From JBHGBB01 sp041946755 (GTDB lineage Bacteria > UBP4 > UBA4092 > JAOAEQ01): a stretch of DNA of 31,269 bases. Both the position numbers and the translations under genes were made by a program. The DNA lies in NCBI GenBank assembly GCA_041946755.1, contig JBHGBB010000017.1, positions 1 to 31,269 of the forward strand. Direction: 5' to 3'. Under the pieces are notes generated by a model. That model worked only from the letters and a program-made list of their open reading frames with translations. It was not told the origin of the DNA and searched no databases. Below, one piece after another: positions 8,035-15,327 of the stretch (positions are counted from its first letter, which is position 1; each line of letters opens with the position of its first letter).

Positions 8035-8715
8035 ATGCGGATTCTCTTGATTGAAGACAATAAATCGCTGGTGAAAAGCCTGAAAAAAGGATTGGAAGAA
8101 GAGACCTTTGCCGTTGATATTGCGTATGACGGCGAAGAAGGATTATTTCTTGCGGAAACCAATCCCTATGATATCATCATTTTAGATATCATGTTACCGA
8201 AATTGGATGGGATAACCTTGCTTCGTACCTTACGCCACAAAAGGATTCAGACCCATGTAATTATTTTAACGGCCCGGGATGCGCCGGATGAAAAGGTGAA
8301 AGGACTTGATGCCGGTGCGGATGATTATCTCACCAAACCATTCCATTATGATGAACTGTTAGCCCGACTCCGGGCATTACTCCGCCGGCAATATCAGAAA
8401 AAAGAGCCGATTCTGCATATTGGGGAGCTGAAGATTAACACTCAATCGCATCAGGTATGGCGGAATAATCGAGCGATTATGTTGAAACCGAAAGAATATG
8501 CAGTACTGGAATATCTGGCATACCATCAGAATGAGATAGTTACCCGCACCCAGCTTTGGGACCATCTTTATGACTGGCAGGATGAATCCACCAGTAATAT
8601 TATTGACGTATATATCAATTACCTGCGGAACAAAATCGATAAAGATACCCCCAATAAAATGATTATTACCATCCGTGGGGAAGGATACATGTTGAAATCC
8701 ACCTCCGGCGGATAA
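8035..8715 (+). CDS. OmpR/PhoB-type response regulator
   Basis: A 226-residue DNA-binding response regulator. The receiver domain (1-120) has the acidic pair E7-D8, the phosphorylation site D51 (ILDIMLPKLDG), a conserved threonine in ILTARDAP and the lysine in YLTKPF. The winged-helix domain (about 125-222) has 'LKPKEYAVLEYLAYHQNEIV' and the terminal 'IITIRGEGYML' typical of the family. It pairs with the kinase gene that follows. No clear ribosome site precedes the ATG. The stop codon merges into a 7-base repeat array that fills the gap to the kinase gene. The target is probably the secreted-protein genes at 10335-11666, by position. Confidence 0.95.
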   Translation: MRILLIEDNKSLVKSLKKGLEEETFAVDIAYDGEEGLFLAETNPYDIIILDIMLPKLDGITLLRTLRHKRIQTHVIILTARDAPDEKVKGLDAGADDYLTKPFHYDELLARLRALLRRQYQKKEPILHIGELKINTQSHQVWRNNRAIMLKPKEYAVLEYLAYHQNEIVTRTQLWDHLYDWQDESTSNIIDVYINYLRNKIDKDTPNKMIITIRGEGYMLKSTSGG

Positions 8716-8863
8716 AATCCAAAATCCAAACTCCAAAATCCAAATAAAATCCAAATGCCAAATAAAGACCCAATGTCAAATAAATTTATAAGATGATTGA
8801 CATTCCAGCATTGGTCATTTGACATTTATTTGGGATTTGAGCTTTGACATTTGACATTTAAAG
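8714..8863. repeat. Heptamer array between the response regulator and kinase genes
   Basis: AAAATCC, AAAATCC, AAACTCC and AAAATCC follow directly from the last two bases of the stop codon (8714-8741), then AAATGCC-type and TGTCAAA-type units. The right part is TTTGACATTTGACATT, the reverse-strand form of the family. AGCTTTGACATTTGACATT (8840-8858) is identical to 6243-6261, before the URO-D-like gene. Both ends together could fold into an imperfect stem. Confidence 0.8.
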
Positions 8864-8865
8864 CT

Positions 8866-10266
8866 ATGCATTCGTTACGATTAAAACTTATCGGCTGGTT
8901 TCTACTGGTGCTAGTAATAGTAATTATTAGCTTTAGTGCGTCACTCTATTTCACAAAAAAGCAGTCGTTATATAACCACCTTGATAACGATTTACTGACA
9001 AAAGCGACTTTTCTTCGTAATAATTTGGAAGTAGCAAAGAATAAACTGGTCTTGAAAATAGAACCACGCGCAGAAAAAGATTTTAAACCCTGGTTCTATA
9101 GAATAACTACCGATACGGACGAAATCATCGCGCAAACCATTTTGCCGAACGATGTTTTATTGCCAGCAGCAGCCTCGATTAATGAAAAACCGGTATTTGC
9201 AACCATTCCCGGCAAAGGAAAGTATCCGTTTAGAATAGTTATATTCAGAACGCTCTACCAAGAAGATGCTGATGAAACCCAAACAACTAATGCAAATTCT
9301 ACTCAACCTGTCACTATTTATTGTGGGAGTTCTGTATATGATATTGAGTACGATTTGAAAGATTTACAATCAATGCTTATTCTTATTGGAATATCAATAT
9401 TTATATACGCCGGGTGTGGTGGAATCGCTTTATCAAATCGCGCGCTTCGACCAATATCTCAAATCAGCAGCACATTATCCAAAATATCATATACCCGGTT
9501 AAATGATCGGATTAATATCAAAGAGTTTGATATCGAACTCCATCCTTTAGTGCATCAACTCAATGCAGCACTCGATCGATTAGAAACCGCATTCCATCGG
9601 GAACGGCAGTTTACCGCCGATGCTTCGCATGAATTACGGACTCCATTATCGGTTATCATCAATAATATCGAAGTGCTGCTGAAACGGCCGCGTTCTACTG
9701 AAGAACATCTGGAAGTACATCAATCAAACCTAGAAACGGCATATCAGATTCAAAAGATTATTGAAGGATTATTAATCTTATCTCGATTCGATGCCGGGCA
9801 AGTATCGCTCCAGAAGAAACCGGTTCAGCTGTATTTATTTATTGAAGATATTTTAGCGCTCCTCCGGAATAAGGCTGCTGATAAACAGGTTCGACTTGAG
9901 AATAATGTGGATAAATCTATACAAATCTCTATAGACCCGGATAGATTTAAGCAAGCAATATCGAATCTCCTCGAGAATGCGATTAACTATAATCGGCAGA
10001 ACGGTATCGTTACTATTAATTCAAAGATGGCTGATAATAAAATCTATTTAGCAATAATCGATACCGGAATCGGGATTCCTTCGGAACAGATCACTCGGAT
10101 ATTTGAGCGCTTTTATCGCGTCGACCCCTCCCGGTCGGAGAAAACCGGTGGGTGCGGGTTGGGACTGGCTATTACCAAAAGTATTATTAAATTACATCAA
10201 GGCACGATAACCGTTACCAGCAACACCCAGGGTAGCATTTTTACTATTATTCTTCCACTAAATTAA
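8866..10266 (+). CDS. Sensor histidine kinase
   Basis: A 466-residue membrane kinase. It has a transmembrane segment near residues 7-29, a periplasmic domain of about 135 residues, a second membrane segment near 165-190 and a HAMP linker starting at 'ALRPISQISSTLSKI'. The phospho-accepting H255 is in ASHELRTP. The ATP-binding domain carries the N box 'AISNLLENAINYN', G1 DTGIGIP, F box FERFYRV and G2 GCGLGLAIT. Every catalytic motif is present. The apparent TTG start at 8851 lies in repeat DNA, so the ATG at 8866 (MHSLRLKL) is preferred. It is the cognate kinase of the regulator just upstream. The signal sensed is unknown, but the downstream exported proteins suggest an envelope stimulus. Confidence 0.95.
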   Translation: MHSLRLKLIGWFLLVLVIVIISFSASLYFTKKQSLYNHLDNDLLTKATFLRNNLEVAKNKLVLKIEPRAEKDFKPWFYRITTDTDEIIAQTILPNDVLLPAAASINEKPVFATIPGKGKYPFRIVIFRTLYQEDADETQTTNANSTQPVTIYCGSSVYDIEYDLKDLQSMLILIGISIFIYAGCGGIALSNRALRPISQISSTLSKISYTRLNDRINIKEFDIELHPLVHQLNAALDRLETAFHRERQFTADASHELRTPLSVIINNIEVLLKRPRSTEEHLEVHQSNLETAYQIQKIIEGLLILSRFDAGQVSLQKKPVQLYLFIEDILALLRNKAADKQVRLENNVDKSIQISIDPDRFKQAISNLLENAINYNRQNGIVTINSKMADNKIYLAIIDTGIGIPSEQITRIFERFYRVDPSRSEKTGGCGLGLAITKSIIKLHQGTITVTSNTQGSIFTIILPLN

Positions 10267-10334
10267 TCTTCTATTAATCTATATTTCAATATACTATCTC
10301 TATCTTATTTTTATATAAGCGAGGTGATTACACA

Positions 10335-11093
10335 ATGAAACGGTTTACTTTATTATGTTGTATACTCTGTTGTTTTATCATCAGTCATAGTAGTTTATGC
10401 ATCGCACAGGAAGCAAAAAAAGCTACGACAAAGAAAGCTACGGTACCGACGCCTGCAAAACAAGAAACTCCTTGGCAAGATACCTTTATCGTTGATAAAA
10501 AGAATCTCGGGCCGACCGGAACCAATCCCTATTTCCCATTAGCGCCGGGGTATCAGCAGGTTTTCCAGAACGATAAAACTATCCTAACCAGAACCATCCT
10601 TAAAAAAACCCATTTTGCTGATGGAGTAACGGTTCGGGTTATTGAAGATAAAGAAGAAGAAAATGGGCAATTGGTAGAAATCTCATATGACTATTATGCT
10701 ATTGACACCATAACTTGGAATGTCTATTATTTCGGTGAAAATGTCGATAATTATATAAATGGGAGGATAGAGAATAATGGCGGATCCTGGCTCGCCGGGA
10801 TTAAACAAGCGCAATTCGGATTGATGATACCGGGAAAAATCAAGGTAGGCGATAAATTCTATCAGGAATTGGCACCGGAAATAGCTCTAGACCGAGCGGA
10901 AATTGTGGCGGTAGGCGAAACCGTTAAAACTCCTGCGGGTACTTTTACCAAGTGTATTAAGGTCGAAGAAACCAGCGCGCTTGAAAAGAATGCGAAAGAT
11001 TATAAATGGTACGCTCCGGGAGTTGGAATAGTTAAAGATAATGATATGGTATTGACAAAAATTAATAGACCCTCAATACTAAAAGACAAATAA
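10335..11093 (+). CDS. Secreted protein of the 'NPYFPL' type, function unknown
   Basis: 252 residues with a signal peptide (about 1-25, ending SSLCIAQ) and a Lys/Thr/Pro/Ala-rich spacer. The mature part has the pattern NPYFPLAPGYQQVF, then 'VRVIEDKEEENGQLVEISYD', 'WNVYYFGENVDNYINGR', a region with IPGKIKVGDKFYQEL, and a closing YKWYAPGVGIVKD. From memory, a family of secreted proteins with these same landmarks is common near PepSY proteins and OmpR-type two-component systems in several environmental phyla; its function is not known to me. A GAGGTGAT ribosome site precedes the ATG. It lies 68 bases after the kinase gene and 48 before the PepSY-like gene. Confidence 0.8.
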   Translation: MKRFTLLCCILCCFIISHSSLCIAQEAKKATTKKATVPTPAKQETPWQDTFIVDKKNLGPTGTNPYFPLAPGYQQVFQNDKTILTRTILKKTHFADGVTVRVIEDKEEENGQLVEISYDYYAIDTITWNVYYFGENVDNYINGRIENNGGSWLAGIKQAQFGLMIPGKIKVGDKFYQELAPEIALDRAEIVAVGETVKTPAGTFTKCIKVEETSALEKNAKDYKWYAPGVGIVKDNDMVLTKINRPSILKDK

Positions 11094-11141
11094 TGCTCAA
11101 CAGTTTATCAATTCTTAAAATTAGAAAGAGGTGATTTCAAA

Positions 11142-11666
11142 ATGAAATGTTTAGGAATAACATTACTGATCCTGAGTTTATTAATGTTTTTTGGAATAGC
11201 ATCCGCTATGGAGAAAAAAGTTGAATCTGAAAAAACTGAGAAATCAGCGCAGAATGAAAAGCAGCTGTTAGCCACTACCGCCAAGATAAGTATGGCAACA
11301 GCACTTGCTACGGCTTCTAAACAGGTTGCCGGAACGGTTCTCGCTGCCGAATTGGAAAATGAAGATGGAAAAACCATCTATAGTTTTGATATCCTGCCAG
11401 CGCCTTCAAGTGAGATTATTAAAGAGGTACAAATCGATGCGGTTACTGGAGCTTTAATTGGAACTGAAGATGAGCCGATGGGAAAAGAAGCGGATGAAAA
11501 AGGGAAAGAAATGAAAGAAGCGAAAAAAGGCGAGAAAGATAAAGAGGGTGAAAAGTGGGAAAAGGGCGAGAAATCAGCTGAAAAAGAATCGGAAATGAAG
11601 GAGTCCAAGAAAAAAGGTGAAAAAGAACCGGAAAACGAGAAAAACGAAAAGGATGAAAAAGATTAA
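11142..11666 (+). CDS. PepSY-like exported protein with charged tail
   Basis: 174 residues. Residues 1-23 are a signal peptide (ending GIASAME). Residues about 45-105 match a PepSY domain: 'KISMATALATASKQVAG', then VLAAELENEDGKTIYSFDI and the closing VQIDAVTGALIG. PepSY domains are thought to restrain peptidases or sense the envelope state. Residues 110-174 are almost only K, E, G, D and S and may form a long charged helix or stay disordered. The ribosome site AGAGGTG is well placed. A strong terminator follows, so this is the last gene of the kinase cassette. Confidence 0.82.
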   Translation: MKCLGITLLILSLLMFFGIASAMEKKVESEKTEKSAQNEKQLLATTAKISMATALATASKQVAGTVLAAELENEDGKTIYSFDILPAPSSEIIKEVQIDAVTGALIGTEDEPMGKEADEKGKEMKEAKKGEKDKEGEKWEKGEKSAEKESEMKESKKKGEKEPENEKNEKDEKD

Positions 11667-11716
11667 TCGGTTTTTCTTCAACTCCCTGTTTATATCCACC
11701 TGATTTCTCAAGATAG

Positions 11717-11762
11717 AACCTTGATTAAACAAAATAACTCTTGTTTAATCAAGGTTTTTTAT
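11717..11762 (+). terminator. Strong intrinsic terminator of the two-component/PepSY cassette
   Basis: AACCTTGATTAAACAA (11717-11732) is perfectly complementary to TTGTTTAATCAAGGTT (11741-11756), with an 8-base loop and a following T run (11755-11760). Confidence 0.92.
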
Positions 11763-11949
11763 TGATATTATAATATCTCTATTTTGACTTATATATAACC
11801 GGTTGATATCTTTTTTACTAATAACCGTTTGATAAATATATCTCAAACCATAATCCTATTTTCTCGGCTTGTATTTGCTCACCTGCCCATTTTTTGATAC
11901 GATAGAACAATAATATACATCCGTTTAATACCGAGATACCCCATAAAAT

Positions 11950-13278
11950 ATGGACGAAATATATTCGATTATTTTCAAACTCAGTGCGGTTATCGGGCTA
12001 GCGCTAATAAACGGGTTTTTTGTAGCCGCTGAATTTGCGATTGTTAAAGTTCGCGGAACTCGGATTGAGGCGCTGGTTAAAAAAGGGAATCCACCGGCTA
12101 AAGTTATCCAGCATATTATCCATAATGTTAATGCCTACCTATCCGCCTGTCAATTAGGCATTACCCTAACCAGTTTAGGGCTCGGGTGGATTGGCGAACC
12201 CTTCGTCGCGCGATTATTGGTTCCGGTATTCACCTATTTCGGGATAACTTCTTCGGAAGCTTTCGCTCATATCTTTGCCGCACCACTCGCATTTATTGCC
12301 ATCACCTTTCTGCATATCGTTCTGGGAGAACAAGCGCCGAAACAGTTCGCTATTCAGCGGGAAGAACTTACCGCGTTATGGATAGCCTATCCGTTAAAAT
12401 GGTTCCATAAAGTATTCTATCCTGTAATCTGGTTGCTTAACGAATCCGCAAATGGGTTATTACGATTCGCCGGTATACGACCAGTTACTGCAGCAGAGCA
12501 GGCACATACCGAAGAGGAATTGCGGTATGTTTTTGCCGAATCGGTTCGCGTGGGTAAATTGTCTGCTACCGGAAAACAGATTATGGATAATGTATTAACC
12601 TTCACCCACCGGCAGGTGAAAGAAGTCATGGTTCCGCGAACCAATATTGTTGGATTAGCGATAAATACTCCAGCCGCAGATATTATCCGTACGGCCGTTG
12701 ATACCGGTTACTCCCGGATGCCGGTATACAAAGAGAACATGGATTCTATTGCCGGGATTATTTATATTAAAGATATCCTGGCGTTGGAAGAGAACCGGGA
12801 ACTAATTATTCTTTCGGATTTATTACGGCCGGCGTATTTCGTTCCGGAAACCAAATTGATTAGCGAACTGCTTCGCGAATTGCAGAAAAAGAAGATGCAT
12901 CTGGCGATTGTGGTCGATGAATATGGTATTGTTACCGGATTGGTTACTATGGAAGATTTAATTGAAGAAATAGTCGGTGAAATTCAGGATGAATATGATA
13001 CGGAAGAAGAGCGAGTGCTGAAACTGAAAGATGGGTCGCTATCGGTAGATGGCAGTATGAGCTTGCATGATCTGCGCAAAGATTATAAAATCCGGCTGCC
13101 GGAAGATATGCCGTATGATACGCTAGCCGGATTTATTCTAGACGAACTGGCGAAAATCCCCGTTGGCGGGGAAACCGTTACCTATGAAAATCAGGTGTTC
13201 ACGGTAACCAAAGTTGAAGGAAGACGAATTCTCCGGATTAAAATCACGCCGATTAAAGAAGAGCTAAAACCCAGCTAA
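11950..13278 (+). CDS. CNNM/CBS/CorC-HlyC membrane protein (hemolysin-family transporter-like)
   Basis: A 442-residue integral membrane protein. The DUF21/CNNM region (1-195) has four hydrophobic segments, beginning with 'IGLALINGFFVAAEFAIVKV', with the acidic residue of the FFVAAEFA motif. A pair of CBS domains (about 215-335) includes VMVPRTNIVGL and 'VVDEYGIVTGLVTMEDLIEE', and a CorC/HlyC domain (about 350-435) ends the protein. Relatives act in Mg2+ or Co2+ efflux; the hemolysin name is historical. No Shine-Dalgarno is evident at the ATG. It is transcribed alone: a terminator lies upstream and a long gap follows. Confidence 0.93.
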   Translation: MDEIYSIIFKLSAVIGLALINGFFVAAEFAIVKVRGTRIEALVKKGNPPAKVIQHIIHNVNAYLSACQLGITLTSLGLGWIGEPFVARLLVPVFTYFGITSSEAFAHIFAAPLAFIAITFLHIVLGEQAPKQFAIQREELTALWIAYPLKWFHKVFYPVIWLLNESANGLLRFAGIRPVTAAEQAHTEEELRYVFAESVRVGKLSATGKQIMDNVLTFTHRQVKEVMVPRTNIVGLAINTPAADIIRTAVDTGYSRMPVYKENMDSIAGIIYIKDILALEENRELIILSDLLRPAYFVPETKLISELLRELQKKKMHLAIVVDEYGIVTGLVTMEDLIEEIVGEIQDEYDTEEERVLKLKDGSLSVDGSMSLHDLRKDYKIRLPEDMPYDTLAGFILDELAKIPVGGETVTYENQVFTVTKVEGRRILRIKITPIKEELKPS

Positions 13279-13295
13279 CCTGACATCGGATTCAA

Positions 13296-13335
13296 CCGGA
13301 AATCGGATTCGCCTGATTTTCCGGGTAGTTTTATT
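13296..13335 (+). terminator. Probable weak terminator after the CNNM gene
   Basis: CCGGAAATCGG pairs with CCTGATTTTCCGG with a one-base bulge and a G-T pair, followed after GTAG by TTTTATTT. Confidence 0.45.
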
Positions 13336-13347
13336 TGCAATGTTACC

Positions 13348-13390
13348 GGAGTAGGGAGCAAGCAGTAGGTTACTGCTTGCTCCCTACTCC
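13348..13390. repeat. Perfect 20-bp inverted repeat (hairpin)
   Basis: GGAGTAGGGAGCAAGCAGTA (13348-13367) is exactly complementary to 13371-13390 around a GGT loop. No T run follows. The outer GGAG/CTCC ends and CC/CAA flanks resemble those of the hairpin at 5334-5376. Confidence 0.85.
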
Positions 13391-13540
13391 CAAAACCGGA
13401 AGAATAAAACCGGGTGTCTATAATAGACCAAAATGCGCCGAGAACGGTTCAATTCGTATCTCGATACCTATTGGGAACAAAATAAAGCTGTATCATGAAG
13501 TGATTTAGGAATAGAGTTGTAGGGATTAACGAGAGGCTTG

Positions 13541-13607
13541 ATGGTAGATAGTTAATTGCAGATTATGGAGTTAAGCTCGAATATCGCAATCTACCATCTG
13601 CAATTGA
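13541..13607. repeat. Heptamer array in two orientations
   Basis: CAATCTA, CCATCTG and CAATTGA run at 13587-13607. The left part (13541-13566) carries the same family on the other strand (GGTAGAT, AATTGCAGATTA). AATTGCAGAT (13554-13563) is complementary to ATCTGCAATT (13595-13604). The consensus is close to the pyrK array. Confidence 0.65.
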
Positions 13608-13768
13608 ATGACACCAAAATCAGATTGGCAGGCTGACAAACTGATTTTTCAGCTATGATGTGACCGAATATTACACCAAAAACAATAGCATAGAAAAAAT
13701 AACTAAAAGTGTCTTGGAAATGTTAGGATATGGAGACATTTTTATCCCGCCATTTATAAGTAATTAAC

Positions 13769-13797
13769 TTGATAAACCAGATAGATAGTGGTATGCT
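13769..13797 (+). promoter_or_regulatory. Candidate promoter of the cytochrome gene
   Basis: TTGATA (5 of 6), a 17-base spacer and TATGCT (4 of 6), about 105 bases before the ATG at 13901. Confidence 0.4.
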
Positions 13798-13900
13798 TGT
13801 ATTATCTATTTTGGAAACAATAGCGCGAGCACCATAATACTTCTAAATCATCCATGCAGTATTGTGGGCTTAAGTCCCAGATAAAGGAGGGTGAATCGAT

Positions 13901-14278
13901 ATGAAATGGGTCATCGGTTTGATCGTAGTAGTTATTCTCGTCAGCAGTTTCGTTTTTTATGCTATCGCGCAACAAAAAGCGGAAATGCCGAAAAATGTGC
14001 AGGTCTTGAAAGGGAAAACCACTCCGGAAGTGATGCAAATTATGGCAACATCAATCAATCCGGGGTTAGGGTTTCAATGTTCTTCCTGCCATGAGGTAAA
14101 AGATTTTTCGAGTGACGCGAAGCCCGAGAAAATAGTCGCCCGGAAAATGCTAAAAATGGTGTCGGAAGTAAATCAGAACTATTTTGCCGACCCGAAATTA
14201 AAACAGGTTACCTGTTATATGTGTCATCGCGGGAAAGAAGAACCATTAACCGCAGCCAGTGAAATGAAGAAGAAATAA
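13901..14278 (+). CDS. Small c-type cytochrome, reaction-centre-cytochrome-like, two heme motifs
   Basis: 125 residues with a single N-terminal membrane anchor or signal (KWVIGLIVVVILVSSFVFYA). Two heme-binding motifs are present: C60-S-S-C63-H64 and C105-Y-M-C108-H109, the latter followed by RGKEEP. A methionine-containing helix before the first heme (TPEVMQIMAT) and DFSSDAKPEKIVARKM between hemes match the fold of the tetraheme reaction-centre cytochrome family, cut to two hemes. Non-photosynthetic bacteria carry many such small versions, so this does not imply phototrophy. It is presumably an electron carrier on the outer face of the inner membrane. The ribosome site AAGGAGG is strong, 10 bases before the ATG. 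Confidence 0.9.
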   Translation: MKWVIGLIVVVILVSSFVFYAIAQQKAEMPKNVQVLKGKTTPEVMQIMATSINPGLGFQCSSCHEVKDFSSDAKPEKIVARKMLKMVSEVNQNYFADPKLKQVTCYMCHRGKEEPLTAASEMKKK

Positions 14279-14316
14279 CCGGAAATCCAGTTATTCAATA
14301 TTTCCATGAAGAGTAG

Positions 14317-14363
14317 AACGAAAAACCCGGTGCAGCTAAATAGGCTAAAGGTTTTTTCGTTTT
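14317..14363 (+). terminator. Possible terminator after the cytochrome gene
   Basis: AACGAAAAACC near 14317-14327 pairs, with one bulge, with GGTTTTTTCGTT (14350-14361). The loop is long but contains a small inner stem. It could work in both directions. Confidence 0.4.
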
Positions 14364-14399
14364 CTGGTATTATACTGCAAAACAATAAGGAGCCATCGA

Positions 14400-15251
14400 A
14401 TGTTAAAAATAGGGTTGGTTGATCATCATTTAAATAATTATCATAGCGATAAATTTTTAGAACTGTTACATGGTCCATTAGCGGAGCAAGAATGCCGGAT
14501 TGTTGCCGCCTGGGAATCAAATCCGGTAGGCGAAAGCGATTGGTGTGCAAAGAATAAGGTGCTCCGATTGGCCTCTCCGGAAGAGGTTGCCCGTCAAGTA
14601 GATGCGGTTATGGTAATGGCACCGGATAATATCGAGTTCCATCGTCGGTTCTGTGAAATCGTATTACCATTCAAAAAACCGACCTTAATCGATAAATTCT
14701 TGGCTCCGAATATCGCCGATGCGGAAGCAATAGTCGCCTTAGCGAAAAAACATGGGACCCGAATTATGTCGAGTTCATCGTTAGCGTTTGCCATGGAATT
14801 GGAACAGCATCTGCCGATGTTTAAAGAGAATATCAGTGAAATGTTTGTTCGCGGATTCGGTAACTGGGAAGGATATGGAGTCCATACGATTGCGATGGCA
14901 CTGCGGGTTTTCGGTGGGAAGTTTAGTCGCCTTATCGATACCGGCAATCCGGCAACCCGATTAGTTACCGTGGATTATGGTTCCGGTAAAACCTTATCGA
15001 TTGAAGTCCGGGAAGCCGAGAATCAGCATGAAGTATGCCCATGGCAATTCGGATTCCGGGTTGGAAAGAAATATATCAGTGCAGTAATAAAAGATTATGA
15101 TGGGTTCTATCAGAATCTGATGAAATACGCTGCTGTTTTCTTTAAAGGCGGCGAATCGGAATATCCCATCGATTCGGCACTGGCTACAGTAGCGATTCTG
15201 GAATTAGCCACCAAATCCCAACAAGCTGGCGGAGTCTGGATAAACCGGTAA
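14400..15251 (+). CDS. Divergent Gfo/Idh/MocA-family oxidoreductase
   Basis: 283 residues. The order of elements fits a Gfo/Idh/MocA dehydrogenase: N-terminal Rossmann strand (LKIGLVD), 'VDAVMVMAPDNIEFH' at the position of the usual ATPNxxH segment, then D98-K99 in LIDKFLAPNIADAEAIVALA where the EKP motif normally falls, and a C-terminal sheet domain. The usual GxGxxG nucleotide motif is not seen (the region reads DHHLNNYHSD), so cofactor binding may be altered. The ribosome site AAGGAG is 7 bases before the ATG. The gene points towards the leftward URO-D-like gene. In many environmental genomes such dehydrogenases act in sugar or inositol breakdown; the substrate here is unknown. Confidence 0.75.
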   Translation: MLKIGLVDHHLNNYHSDKFLELLHGPLAEQECRIVAAWESNPVGESDWCAKNKVLRLASPEEVARQVDAVMVMAPDNIEFHRRFCEIVLPFKKPTLIDKFLAPNIADAEAIVALAKKHGTRIMSSSSLAFAMELEQHLPMFKENISEMFVRGFGNWEGYGVHTIAMALRVFGGKFSRLIDTGNPATRLVTVDYGSGKTLSIEVREAENQHEVCPWQFGFRVGKKYISAVIKDYDGFYQNLMKYAAVFFKGGESEYPIDSALATVAILELATKSQQAGGVWINR

Positions 15252-15327
15252 TAACCATTGATCATTATAAATATAGTATTTAATATTTCAACTTTACAAT
15301 GCTAAATTTGCAATTTAAAATGAGTAG

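Larger units (their letters stand above)
13279..13900. other. 622-base intergenic region before the cytochrome gene
   Basis: No credible open reading frame. It holds a weak terminator (13296-13335), a perfect 20-bp hairpin (13348-13390), a small palindrome GTCTATAATAGAC (13416-13428), a heptamer array in two orientations (13541-13607) and a candidate promoter (13769-13797). The stretch 13430-13530 shows nothing I can name. Confidence 0.65.

Noticed and set aside
8714..8863. CRISPR-like array
   Set aside because: Units are 7 bases without unique spacers, and no cas genes are present in the window.
8851..8866. TTG as start of the histidine kinase
   Set aside because: Same repeat, same reasoning; the ATG at 8866 leads directly into the first membrane segment.
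15252..15327. Further heptamer array between convergent genes
   Set aside because: A few AATTTGC/AATTTAA-like units can be read, but the stretch is so AT-rich that the period is not convincing.
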